Below are positions 1 to 6,950 of a stretch of DNA of 17,426 nucleotides, piece by piece. Position 1 is the stretch's first letter, and each line of letters begins with the position of its first letter. Source of the stretch: an uncultured Bacilli bacterium (GTDB lineage: Bacteria; Bacillota_I; Bacilli_A; RF39; UBA660). The position numbers and the translations under genes are program-made. Where the stretch lies: positions 1 to 17,426 of the forward strand of contig CALVYX010000088.1 of the NCBI GenBank assembly GCA_944372315.1. Direction: 5' to 3'. The notes below the pieces were generated by a model. It was not told the DNA's origin. It did no database searches and saw nothing but the letters and a program-made list of their open reading frames with translations.

Positions 1-2
1 AT

Positions 3-38
3 AAAAAAACAACTTCATTTTAAATTTGAAGTTGTTTT
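3..38 (-). terminator. Rho-independent terminator of the SipW cassette
   Basis: Arms AAAACAACTTCA and TGAAGTTGTTTT pair perfectly over 12 bp around a 9-base loop. Read on the minus strand, the hairpin is followed by a run of T. It lies just past the stop of the DUF5305 gene, so it should end the three-gene transcript. Confidence 0.85.
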
Positions 39-46
39 ATCTATCT

Positions 47-1345
47 TTAAAATCTTTCAGGTTCAGCGTTCATTCTATATTTAAATATTTGATTTTGATT
101 TACGATATAGAAGACATTATTTGTTAAATCATCATCTTTAGCTTTAGAACACATAATTGGTAAATGTAATTCTTTTTGAATATCTAACATATCTTTGAAT
201 GTCTTAACTTCGATAACTGCAGCATTTGGAACATTAGGTAATTCTTCAATTTCAACAATAACTTGATTGTAATCTCTCATAATCTTATTAAATTTGATTA
301 ATAAGCTATGATCTTCTGTCATCTTTCTTAATCCTCTTAACAAGTAAACTGTTGCTGCTAATGAACCAAGGAATATAACAATACTGATACCTAATAATAC
401 ATAATTTCTACTAGCTGGAATCTCTTCAGAATTTACTAAAGTTTTTGGAGTAGTTTCATCTCCATCTTCCGTAATCATAACTGTTGATACTGACAATGGA
501 ATTTCAACACTTACTGAATTTGATTCATTTAATGCTGTTCCATTTACATCACTATTAGCTTCTACATTTAATGTAACAGTTAATACAGCATCCATTGGCA
601 CTGCTGCTTTTAACTTATATTGATTTACTAAATCATTATAAGTTTTATAATCTATAGTTACTTTTTCCTGAATATTATATCCAGTAGATCCATTAGATGT
701 TAAAGATTTAGGTTCTACAAATGTATAATTTTTAGTCCAAATCTTACCACCACTATCTTCTTGACCATTATCACTTGCTGTTGCTGTAATATTACCAGTG
801 ATACTATAATTATAATTCATATCTAATTGAGTATTAGCTGATAAGAAACTTGAAAAATCAATTTCAATATCATCAATAAATGTTACTGGTACTAATTCTC
901 CTTTACCTAAAAATGGAGTTTCATAGAAATTATTTTCCACCAGATTAACTCGATAATCTGCTGAATTAGTAACATTATAAGATAGAATTACATCTTCTGT
1001 CTTTTGTGCTGGTACAAAACTTTTAGCCATTGTTAATAGTGATAACACCAATAATAAACCAGATACTGTTAAACCAATTATTTTAATAAAATCTTTGGAT
1101 AACTTATAGCTATTACTTTTTTCATTATCATTACTTTTTTTTCTTCTCATTTTATTATCTTCCTTTGCTACATTTTGTTCAACAAAATCTTCTTTAACAT
1201 TTTCTACCTTGTGCTCTTTTTTATCTTCTTTCTTTTCTTTCGGAACAAAATCACCATCTTTAAATACGTGATCATTTACCGAAAAATTGTTAAATATGTC
1301 ATCATCCCTAGTTGCGTCATCATCAAATTCATCAAATTTTCTCAC
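47..1345 (-). CDS. DUF5305-family two-TM membrane protein
   Basis: The 432-residue protein has an acidic/lysine-rich cytoplasmic N-terminus (1-84), a first membrane helix (about 86-108), an extracellular beta-type region (about 112-310), a second helix (about 314-337) and a cytoplasmic tail of about 95 residues. The layout matches DUF5305 as I know it: an extracellular domain opening with a Tyr-rich strand and containing a conserved Trp (KIWTKNY, near 203), and a tail with a segment like the family's 'DLxxIAxxLxxPI' (MLDIQKELHLPIM). The function of the family is not established. Homologues are often found beside SipW/archaeal-type signal peptidases, as here. The start is GTG, preceded by AAAGGTGG at about 7 bases. 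The gene starts 13 bases after the peptidase stop, so the two are surely co-transcribed. I infer a role in secretion or assembly of the partner exported protein. Confidence 0.75.
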   Translation of the reverse strand: MRKFDEFDDDATRDDDIFNNFSVNDHVFKDGDFVPKEKKEDKKEHKVENVKEDFVEQNVAKEDNKMRRKKSNDNEKSNSYKLSKDFIKIIGLTVSGLLLVLSLLTMAKSFVPAQKTEDVILSYNVTNSADYRVNLVENNFYETPFLGKGELVPVTFIDDIEIDFSSFLSANTQLDMNYNYSITGNITATASDNGQEDSGGKIWTKNYTFVEPKSLTSNGSTGYNIQEKVTIDYKTYNDLVNQYKLKAAVPMDAVLTVTLNVEANSDVNGTALNESNSVSVEIPLSVSTVMITEDGDETTPKTLVNSEEIPASRNYVLLGISIVIFLGSLAATVYLLRGLRKMTEDHSLLIKFNKIMRDYNQVIVEIEELPNVPNAAVIEVKTFKDMLDIQKELHLPIMCSKAKDDDLTNNVFYIVNQNQIFKYRMNAEPERF

Positions 1346-1358
1346 TACGCCACCACCT

Positions 1359-2507
1359 TTATCTTAATGCTTCGCTCAACCACACAGATGGGAAACCTAA
1401 ATATTTAACATGGAATTTGTATCTTCCTTGTATTTGCTCAGGTCTTACTTTTTTACTATCTGGAGCATTATTGTTATCTCCTTTCGTAGTAAATAATAAT
1501 CCATCGTCAGTCTCTTCGATAGCATATACTCTATGTATTACATAATAATTGTCGGATTGAAACTTTATAACATCCCCAACTTGAATATTAGCAATATCAT
1601 CATCATCGATTTGCTCTACTACAATCATGTCTCCTCTTGCAAAAAGAGGAACCATACTATCACTAATTACCGCTACTGGTTGATATTTAAACAAACCAAC
1701 TACAAAGCCAACGATTAAGAAAACTAAAATTAATACTGGCACATAAGTAATCGGTCGATTCCTTCTTTCTTCTTGCCAAGTCATTTTTCTCTCTAGCTTT
1801 GCTTGCGAATAATTCACTAAAACATATAGTATAATTGGAACTAAAATTCCAAACAATCCAGTATAGAACCAATTGATATTTGGTAATATTGGTAAATATA
1901 TAGATACTGCTGTTGTTAACATTCGATATATAATAGCTGGTTTACAACTGCTAATATAAGTTAAATAAGTGAAAACAAAGTTACTAGCTATTAATGGAAT
2001 AATATCAGAACACAAGAATTTAAATCCTGTTTCAGCATCTCTAAAGTCGTTAGACAAACTATTGAAATTTATATTAATTAATATAAATATAACAGTAATA
2101 AATGCTAACCACTTATTCTTGCCATTACTATAACTAACTAAAACTTGCCTAATATATTCTTGAAATATAATAATTGGCATAAACATAATCGTATTATTAA
2201 TTAAACCTTTTGGTGTAATTGAATACGCATTATACTGATATCCTACAAATAATCCTAAAACGAAATAGATCATCAAATACGCAACTACTACTATAAATGT
2301 TGTTTGTACTTTATCATACTGATCTAAATATCTATTATAATCATGTCTCGTTAATAATAGACCTATTAGAAATATAGCACCCCATATACCAACGTTTAAC
2401 TCGTTACTAATAACTAAGGCACTATTTTTGATAGACAGTATTCTTATAATTATGTAAGCAATGACAATCGCGTATACAAAGACTATTTTTTTATTTATTG
2501 CTCTCAT
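1359..2507 (-). CDS. sipW: SipW/ER-type signal peptidase I with polytopic N-terminal domain
   Basis: The C-terminal ~120 residues are a signal peptidase of the SipW/ER (S26B) type. The catalytic Ser is in SDSM (S284), the general base is a His (VIHRV, H325) rather than the Lys of ordinary bacterial SPases, and the conserved Asp is in TKGD (D344). A membrane helix (about 254-273) precedes the catalytic domain. SipW proteins are usually about 190 residues, whereas this one is 382. Residues 1-235 hold roughly seven or eight hydrophobic segments ending in a basic loop. One of these (FQEYIRQ, 115-121) faintly resembles the CPBP-protease motif but lacks the exact EExxxR spacing. AGGGG lies 9 bases before the ATG. 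The gene sits between a TasA-like substrate and a DUF5305 gene, so its job is very likely to process the SipW-class signal peptide of the upstream gene product. Confidence 0.88.
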   Translation of the reverse strand: MRAINKKIVFVYAIVIAYIIIRILSIKNSALVISNELNVGIWGAIFLIGLLLTRHDYNRYLDQYDKVQTTFIVVVAYLMIYFVLGLFVGYQYNAYSITPKGLINNTIMFMPIIIFQEYIRQVLVSYSNGKNKWLAFITVIFILININFNSLSNDFRDAETGFKFLCSDIIPLIASNFVFTYLTYISSCKPAIIYRMLTTAVSIYLPILPNINWFYTGLFGILVPIILYVLVNYSQAKLERKMTWQEERRNRPITYVPVLILVFLIVGFVVGLFKYQPVAVISDSMVPLFARGDMIVVEQIDDDDIANIQVGDVIKFQSDNYYVIHRVYAIEETDDGLLFTTKGDNNNAPDSKKVRPEQIQGRYKFHVKYLGFPSVWLSEALR

Positions 2508-2538
2508 AATAACTATCCCCTAATTATCTTTCTTTGTA

Positions 2539-3054
2539 TTAAACATTTTGAATATAGTTAAAAATGATAGTCAAATTACTACTAATATCAGAAGAAATAT
2601 CCTCTTTATTAGGATCAATGCTAACTCTTACTGTAACATTACGTTCTTCTCCTGCTTTTAAGATATCATTTTCACTTACTCCTAATACCTCATATATAAT
2701 AGTATCATCATCACCTTTAATCGTTGTAAGTTCATCCAATTTAGCATCGATTTTACCATTATTTTTAATCGTTATTACATACTCGATACTATCACTTTTG
2801 TCATACAACATTGCATTAAAAGTAGCTGTACTCGAAGTATAAGAAGGTACTCTACTACTTTCTGCCGTCCCAGTTTTATTTCCTTCTTTAATACCAGTTA
2901 TTTCTACTTTCCAAGATGCAATAACACTAGCATTACCATCGATTCTTAAATTTTGATATAAAATTGCATACGCAACACTCATAATAAAAACAGTAAGAAT
3001 CAAAGCAATTATTGTAACTTTCTTTATTTTTCCGTTATTCATCGCCACACTCAC
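2539..3054 (-). CDS. TasA/camelysin-like exported protein with SipW-type signal peptide
   Basis: A basic N-terminus (GKIKK) is followed by a hydrophobic helix (about 13-28) and then AYAILYQNLRIDGNASV. This is the shape of SipW-cognate signal peptides, with likely cleavage after AYA (residue 30). The mature part, about 140 residues, is rich in beta-strand, Ser/Thr and Asn, has no Cys, and resembles the all-beta TasA/CalY matrix proteins in length and signal only. I see no clear sequence identity to TasA. It is first in a tight operon with its probable peptidase, 31 bases away. The start is uncertain. The frame opens with GTG AGT GTG GCG ATG. GAGAGG lies 3 bases before the first GTG, 9 before the second GTG and 15 before the ATG, so the second GTG (3048) is best placed. 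A surface fibre or matrix role is inference. Confidence 0.7.
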   Translation of the reverse strand: MSVAMNNGKIKKVTIIALILTVFIMSVAYAILYQNLRIDGNASVIASWKVEITGIKEGNKTGTAESSRVPSYTSSTATFNAMLYDKSDSIEYVITIKNNGKIDAKLDELTTIKGDDDTIIYEVLGVSENDILKAGEERNVTVRVSIDPNKEDISSDISSNLTIIFNYIQNV

Positions 3055-3081
3055 TAGCCTCTCTCTATTATATACAAATTT

Positions 3082-3110
3082 ATTGTATCAAAAAAAGTTG
3101 TTTATAACAA
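3082..3110 (-). promoter_or_regulatory. Predicted promoter of the SipW cassette
   Basis: On the minus strand TTGTTA (3110-3105) and TACAAT (3087-3082) are separated by 17 bases, giving a sigma-A-like promoter. Its -35 box lies inside the hairpin that terminates aspS. A second TATAAT (3072-3067) has no good -35 and would leave almost no leader. Confidence 0.45.
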
Positions 3111-3117
3111 CCTTTTT
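3091..3117 (-). terminator. Terminator of hisS-aspS
   Basis: Arms AAAAAAGTTGTT and AACAACCTTTTTT flank a short loop with one mismatch. On the minus strand the hairpin ends in seven T residues. It lies 28 bases past the aspS stop and before the next gene. Confidence 0.8.
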
Positions 3118-3145
3118 TCTTCTCTTTTTTCATTTTATTGACATT

Positions 3146-4465
3146 TTATGGATTTAAGCGGTTAGGACCTCTGAAAATAAACATTGCTTCTTTTAATGAA
3201 GGTAGTCCTAATAACAACATGGTAAGTCTATCGATTCCTAATCCAAATCCTCCATGAGGTGGACATCCATATTTAAAGAACTCTAAATAGAATTGCACAT
3301 CTTTATCTAATCCTTTTTCTTGTGCTTGCTCTTTTAATTCTTTATATCTATGTTCTCTTTGTGCACCAGTTGTAATTTCTACTCCTCTCCATATTAAATC
3401 ATATCCTTGAGGAATACCATTCTTTCTCATGTGATAAAAAGCTCTTTTATCTTTTGGATAATCAGTAACAAATAAGAATTCACTATTATAGACTTCCATT
3501 GAAAATTTATAAGATAATTTTTCTGCTTCTGTAGTCAAATCTAATTTAGCATCATCAGAAATTTTATAACCATATCTATTTTCTAATTCTTTATATAAAT
3601 CTTCTAATTTTATTCTAGGAAATTTACCCTCTGGTATTAATATTTCTTGATGATACTCATCTCTTATTAAATCTTCATAACTATCTTTAACTTTTTGTAA
3701 AGCGTATTTTAATAACTCTTCTTCTAAATCCATAACATCTTCAACAGAGTTAATAAAACTAAACTCTAAGTCAAATCCCGTAAATTCTGTTGTATGTCTA
3801 TTCGTATTAGAATTCTCAGCGCGGAAAACTGGACCTACTTCAAAAATACGATCGAATCCTGAAGACATAGCCATTTGTTTATAAAATTGAGGACTCTGTG
3901 CCAAATAAGCTAATCTATCAAAATATTTTACTTCAAATACTTCACTCCCAGATTCACTAGCAGTACCTATTAATTTAGGAGTATGAATTTCAATAAAATC
4001 ATTTTGATATAAAAATTCACGCATAGCTTCTACAAATTTACTTTGAATTCTAAAAATATTAGCATTATATTCATTTCTTAAATCTAAAACACGATAATCA
4101 AGTCTAGTATCAATTAATACGGAATCTTTATCCTTATAGTTAATTGGTAACTCCTCTTCACTTCTAGAAGTAACAATAATACTAGTTGGTATTATTTCCA
4201 TACCATTTAATTTTACTTTTTCATTCTTTACTACTTTACCAATTATTTTAACTGTACTTTCTAAAGTTAAATTATTAATGGTCTCTACTAATTCACGATT
4301 TTTCTCTTCACTTTTTTCTACTGTTACTTGTACTTTACCAGTTTTATCTCTTAATATTAAGAATTGTACCCATTGTAAATTTCTAATATTATCTACATAT
4401 CCTTGTATTTCTATTTCTTCATCAAATTTATTCACTAAATCTTTAATATATAATCTTTTTAACAT
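3146..4465 (-). CDS. aspS: Aspartyl-tRNA synthetase, archaeal/eukaryal type (AspS2)
   Basis: This class IIb synthetase attaches aspartate to tRNA in the cytoplasm. The N-terminal OB-fold anticodon domain (about 17-100) is followed by the catalytic core. Motif 2 is FRAENSNTNRHTTEF (214-228) and motif 3 is GFGLGIDRLTMLLLGL (406-421). At 439 residues, without the ~150-residue insertion domain of bacterial AspRS (about 590 residues), it is the archaeal type. Some bacterial AspS2 enzymes serve only tRNA-Asn, feeding GatCAB, alongside a normal AspRS. Here it follows hisS, the usual bacterial aspS place, and the leader reads an Asp codon, so it may be the main AspRS. The residues that separate discriminating from non-discriminating archaeal enzymes do not match either class clearly (GYVD where families have GWVW or GWVH), so tRNA-Asn charging stays open. 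Its SD (AAGGAG, 7 bases from ATG) is encoded by the last hisS codons. Confidence 0.93.
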   Translation of the reverse strand: MLKRLYIKDLVNKFDEEIEIQGYVDNIRNLQWVQFLILRDKTGKVQVTVEKSEEKNRELVETINNLTLESTVKIIGKVVKNEKVKLNGMEIIPTSIIVTSRSEEELPINYKDKDSVLIDTRLDYRVLDLRNEYNANIFRIQSKFVEAMREFLYQNDFIEIHTPKLIGTASESGSEVFEVKYFDRLAYLAQSPQFYKQMAMSSGFDRIFEVGPVFRAENSNTNRHTTEFTGFDLEFSFINSVEDVMDLEEELLKYALQKVKDSYEDLIRDEYHQEILIPEGKFPRIKLEDLYKELENRYGYKISDDAKLDLTTEAEKLSYKFSMEVYNSEFLFVTDYPKDKRAFYHMRKNGIPQGYDLIWRGVEITTGAQREHRYKELKEQAQEKGLDKDVQFYLEFFKYGCPPHGGFGLGIDRLTMLLLGLPSLKEAMFIFRGPNRLNP

Positions 4466-4467
4466 AC

Positions 4468-5847
4468 TTATTCTCCTTTATGATGATGACATTTATGTTC
4501 ACCTTCACAGTGACACTCATCACAATCACATTCATCTTCTTCTATTTCTTCTTCACTATATTCTATATCAACGTCATCCTCTAATAAAACTTCATCTAAA
4601 TAATATAGTAAATAATCAAGTCCAAGTGTTAGTTCTTCTTTTGTTTTATTGTTTTTGATCTTTAATTCATTATTTTTTAAATCTTCATCGTTTAAAATAA
4701 TTAAGAATTTAGCATTTAGTCGATCAGCTTGTTTAAACTGGGCTTTTAACCCTCTTCCAGTATATTCCGTCTCTACTCTAAATCCACTCATTCTTAGGCT
4801 TTGAGCTAAAGTAGCTGCATAATTTTTTTCTGTATCAGACACATACATAATAAATACTTCTACATCATCCTTAATAGGTAACTCTATATTTTCTAAATCT
4901 AATGCCATAATAAGGCGACCGATACCTGAAGCAAATCCTACACCAGGAGTTGATGGACCACCAAGTAATTCTACTAACCCATTGTACCTTCCACCAGCAC
5001 CTAGTACATTGTTAGAACCAAATCCTGCAACATGTGCCTCTATTTCAAAAACAGTATGATTATAATAATCTAATCCTCCTACTAATTTAGGATCTACTTC
5101 ATAATCTACTTCTAATGCTTCCAAATATTCTTTTACTTTTTCAAAACGATTTTTACTTTCTTCATTTAAATAATCTAATGTTACTGGAGCATTTTTTAAA
5201 ATATCACTATCTTTATCTACTTTACAATCCAAAATACGTAATGGATTTTTATTAAAACGTTCTTTACAATCATCACATAATTCATTTAAATGAGGTTTAA
5301 AGTATTCCATTAAAGCTTCACGATAACAAGAACGTGATTCATTATCTCCCAAAGTATTAATTTTAACTTTAATTTCTCTTAATCCTAACATTTTATATAA
5401 ATTAACAGGAATAGATATTACTTCAGCATCACTAAATGGATCGTCACTACCAATTAATTCTACTCCAAATTGGGTTAATTCACGATCACGCCCGGATTGT
5501 GGTCTTTCATAACGATACATCGTTCCATTATAATAAAGTTTAACAGGATTAGGTATATTTCCATACATTTTATTTTCAATATAACTTCTAACAATTCCGG
5601 CTGTTCCTTCTGGACGTAAAGTCATACTTCTATTACCACGATCAACAAAATCATAAGTCTCTTTTGTTACTACATCACTCGATTGACCCATTCCACGATG
5701 AAACACTTCACTAGATTCAAATATAGGAGTACGGATATAACTGTAATTATATTTCTCCATTAATGAATCGATCATCTTGTTAACATATTGCCACTTTTTA
5801 GCTTCCGTACCATAGATATCATAACATCCTTTAGGTTTAGTAATCAT
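4468..5847 (-). CDS. hisS: Histidyl-tRNA synthetase with acidic Cys/His-rich tail
   Basis: This class II synthetase charges tRNA-His. Motifs visible include LRPEGTAGIVR (78-88), the motif-2 region YRYERPQSGRDRELTQFG (111-128), the histidine-A signature GLDYYNHTVFEI (258-269) and motif 3 GVGFASGIGRL (302-312). The inserted CDDC...C segment (191-208) is common in Firmicutes HisRS. The anticodon-binding domain ends near 408. Usual length is about 420-430 residues, but this protein has 459. The extra tail is very acidic and ends with Cys at 440, 442, 445, 447 and 453 and His at 446, 451 and 454-456, which looks able to bind metal. AAGGAGG lies 6 bases before the ATG. The gene is first after the T-box leader and ends 2 bases before aspS, so the two are translationally coupled. 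Confidence 0.95.
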   Translation of the reverse strand: MITKPKGCYDIYGTEAKKWQYVNKMIDSLMEKYNYSYIRTPIFESSEVFHRGMGQSSDVVTKETYDFVDRGNRSMTLRPEGTAGIVRSYIENKMYGNIPNPVKLYYNGTMYRYERPQSGRDRELTQFGVELIGSDDPFSDAEVISIPVNLYKMLGLREIKVKINTLGDNESRSCYREALMEYFKPHLNELCDDCKERFNKNPLRILDCKVDKDSDILKNAPVTLDYLNEESKNRFEKVKEYLEALEVDYEVDPKLVGGLDYYNHTVFEIEAHVAGFGSNNVLGAGGRYNGLVELLGGPSTPGVGFASGIGRLIMALDLENIELPIKDDVEVFIMYVSDTEKNYAATLAQSLRMSGFRVETEYTGRGLKAQFKQADRLNAKFLIILNDEDLKNNELKIKNNKTKEELTLGLDYLLYYLDEVLLEDDVDIEYSEEEIEEDECDCDECHCEGEHKCHHHKGE

Positions 5848-5865
5848 AAAAATCCTCCTTTAATA

Positions 5866-5914
5866 TAAAAAGGTGCCACCAATAAGGACGAAAATAATTT
5901 CGTGGTGCCACCTT
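5866..5914 (-). terminator. T-box terminator in front of hisS
   Basis: The T-box strand AAGGTGGCACCA (5914-5903) can pair with TGGTGGCACCTT (5882-5871) over 12 positions with one G-G mismatch, followed by T residues. The competing antiterminator pairs AAGG with CCTT and CGAAA with TTTCG inside 5884-5914. The two folds exclude each other. Confidence 0.85.
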
Positions 5915-6063
5915 AATTCCATATAATCATATGCTTTAAATTCTTAACGCGAATACACGACTCCCATTATTAGTAAGTGTCTTCCTTATATACTATTAAG
6001 TATTTCCACCCTCCATACTCTCTCTATCAATAGAATAATAAGTACTCCTCTTACATAGAAGAT
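5866..6063 (-). promoter_or_regulatory. T-box riboswitch (Asp specifier) controlling hisS-aspS
   Basis: This leader RNA senses uncharged tRNA by transcription antitermination. Stem I is visible. GTAAG pairs with CTTAC at its base, and CTTAT with ATAAG above. Between them lies the specifier loop, AGGAGTA on the 5' side (with the conserved AGTA) and GAAGACA on the 3' side. The codon in the standard specifier place is GAC, aspartate (5981-5979). The T-box sequence AAGGTGGCACCACG has bulge TGGC (5910-5907), complementary to a GCCA 3' end, i.e. discriminator G73, as in tRNA-Asp and tRNA-Asn. Bacterial tRNA-His has C73 and would want TGGG. A His codon CAC overlaps the Asp codon in GACAC. Such overlap is known from hisS-aspS T-boxes. 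Confidence 0.93.
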
Positions 6064-6069
6064 AATTGT

Positions 6070-6098
6070 ATTTTATACTATTTATGACAAAAAATCAA
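6070..6098 (-). promoter_or_regulatory. Predicted promoter of the hisS T-box operon
   Basis: TTGATT (6098-6093) and TAAAAT (6075-6070) are 17 bases apart on the minus strand and would start transcription just before stem I of the leader. TTGTCA (6090-6085) with TACAAT (6070-6065) is an alternative but has only 14 bases between boxes. Confidence 0.4.
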
Positions 6099-6186
6099 GG
6101 AAAATTAACAGGGTATAATATCTTATAATCTTATTTTATCAAATAAATCTTCTATTTTAAATACTCCTCGACCCTATAAAATTCAA

Positions 6187-6210
6187 CAAAAAAATCATTA
6201 TTACTAATGA
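6187..6210 (-). terminator. Terminator after the 37-residue peptide gene
   Basis: On the minus strand TCATTA-GTAA-TAATGA is a 6-bp hairpin with a tetraloop directly followed by seven T residues. It begins at the base after the stop codon of the small gene. The stretch from here to 6069 otherwise holds only the promoter region of hisS. Confidence 0.75.
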
Positions 6211-6324
6211 CTATTCTATATAATTAATACTATCATCTATTTCGGTTTCATCTAATAAAATAATGGTAACAGTCGCTAATACTAATATAACAATAACTAA
6301 CATTATTATCCATCTATCTTTCAT
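6211..6324 (-). CDS. 37-residue single-pass membrane peptide, unknown
   Basis: This small frame reads MKDRWIIMLVIVILVLATV and so on to a stop (TAG). It has a short basic start, one hydrophobic helix (about 5-24) and an acidic tail of about 13 residues (LDETEIDDS...). Support for translation: GGAGG lies 6 bases before the ATG, the stop is followed at once by a strong terminator, and the layout is that of a real membrane peptide. I recognise no family. It lies 87 bases downstream of the PncC-like gene with no clear hairpin between, so they may share a transcript. Too little is visible to suggest a function. Confidence 0.65.
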   Translation of the reverse strand: MKDRWIIMLVIVILVLATVTIILLDETEIDDSINYIE

Positions 6325-6411
6325 TTTAATCCTCCAATTTAATATCCATATTACATCATAATCCAATTTGTCGAATTAAAAGTGATAAAATTATGTTTTT
6401 TTTGTGAAATA

Positions 6412-6879
6412 TTATTTAAGAATATCTAAAAGCATATTAGTAACCATATTTACAATCATTTCCTTATTAGCACTGCGACTACTTTTATCTACCTTGACTT
6501 CTTTGGTATAATATTTATCATAATTACAATCATAAATACTGATAAATACTATATGATCATCCCCTACTAAATTATTTTTATCTACTCTATTAAGTTTTCC
6601 AGTAATTCCTATTCCATAATTTGAATTAGTAAAATCACTTATTTTTTTACTCATCTCATTAGCTGTCTCTATACTATAAACACTATACTTATCAATTACT
6701 TTACTATCTACTCCCATTTTTATTTTAAATTCATTAGAATAAGTAACTGCACTATATTTTAATACTTCGCTTGCCCCTTCGATATTAGTAATGGCATTAA
6801 CCACTGCCCCACCAGTACAAGACTCCATAGTTGAAATTGTTTTCTTATTCTTAGTTAATATTTCTATTACTTCTTTCAT
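6412..6879 (-). CDS. CinA C-terminal domain / PncC-like NMN amidohydrolase, divergent
   Basis: The 155-residue protein is the size of the stand-alone CinA_C/PncC family, which deamidates nicotinamide mononucleotide in NAD salvage. Matching marks are MESCTGG (18-24, usually AESCTGG), TNIEGAS, the YSNEFKIKMGV segment (usually YSNxxKxxxLGV) and GITG. The family's next motif, usually TGIAGPxGG, is replaced here by TGKLNRVDKNNLVGDD, so activity is uncertain and regulation or altered substrate is possible. A start 15 bases further upstream (6894) is possible, but AGGTG stands 5 bases before the ATG at 6879 and nothing stands before the other. A promoter whose start point would fall near the upstream ATG also favours 6879. 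It is transcribed away from the broken plus-strand gene. Confidence 0.75.
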   Translation of the reverse strand: MKEVIEILTKNKKTISTMESCTGGAVVNAITNIEGASEVLKYSAVTYSNEFKIKMGVDSKVIDKYSVYSIETANEMSKKISDFTNSNYGIGITGKLNRVDKNNLVGDDHIVFISIYDCNYDKYYTKEVKVDKSSRSANKEMIVNMVTNMLLDILK

Positions 6880-6899
6880 ATTATCACCTATCATAGTAT

Positions 6900-6927
6900 A
6901 TCATAAATTATGTTTTTTATAAATCAA
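6900..6927 (-). promoter_or_regulatory. Predicted promoter of the PncC-like gene
   Basis: TTGATT (6927-6922) and TATGAT (6905-6900) are 16 bases apart on the minus strand, about 20 bases upstream of the chosen ATG. Confidence 0.4.
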
Positions 6928-6950
6928 AATACTTTAGCATATATTGTGGT

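Noticed and set aside
1175..1718. Plus-strand open frames antisense to the DUF5305 and SipW genes
   Set aside because: They overlap well-supported minus-strand genes, have no start signals, and show Phe/Ile-rich composition expected from reversed AT-rich coding DNA.
2564..2842. Plus-strand frame of 92 codons antisense to the TasA-like gene
   Set aside because: It is the shadow of a gene with a proper signal peptide and operon context. No SD or promoter is seen.
4278..4658. Plus-strand open frame of 126 codons across the hisS/aspS junction
   Set aside because: It is antisense to two certain genes, has no ribosome site, and its His/Asp-rich stretch is only the complement of the HisRS tail codons.
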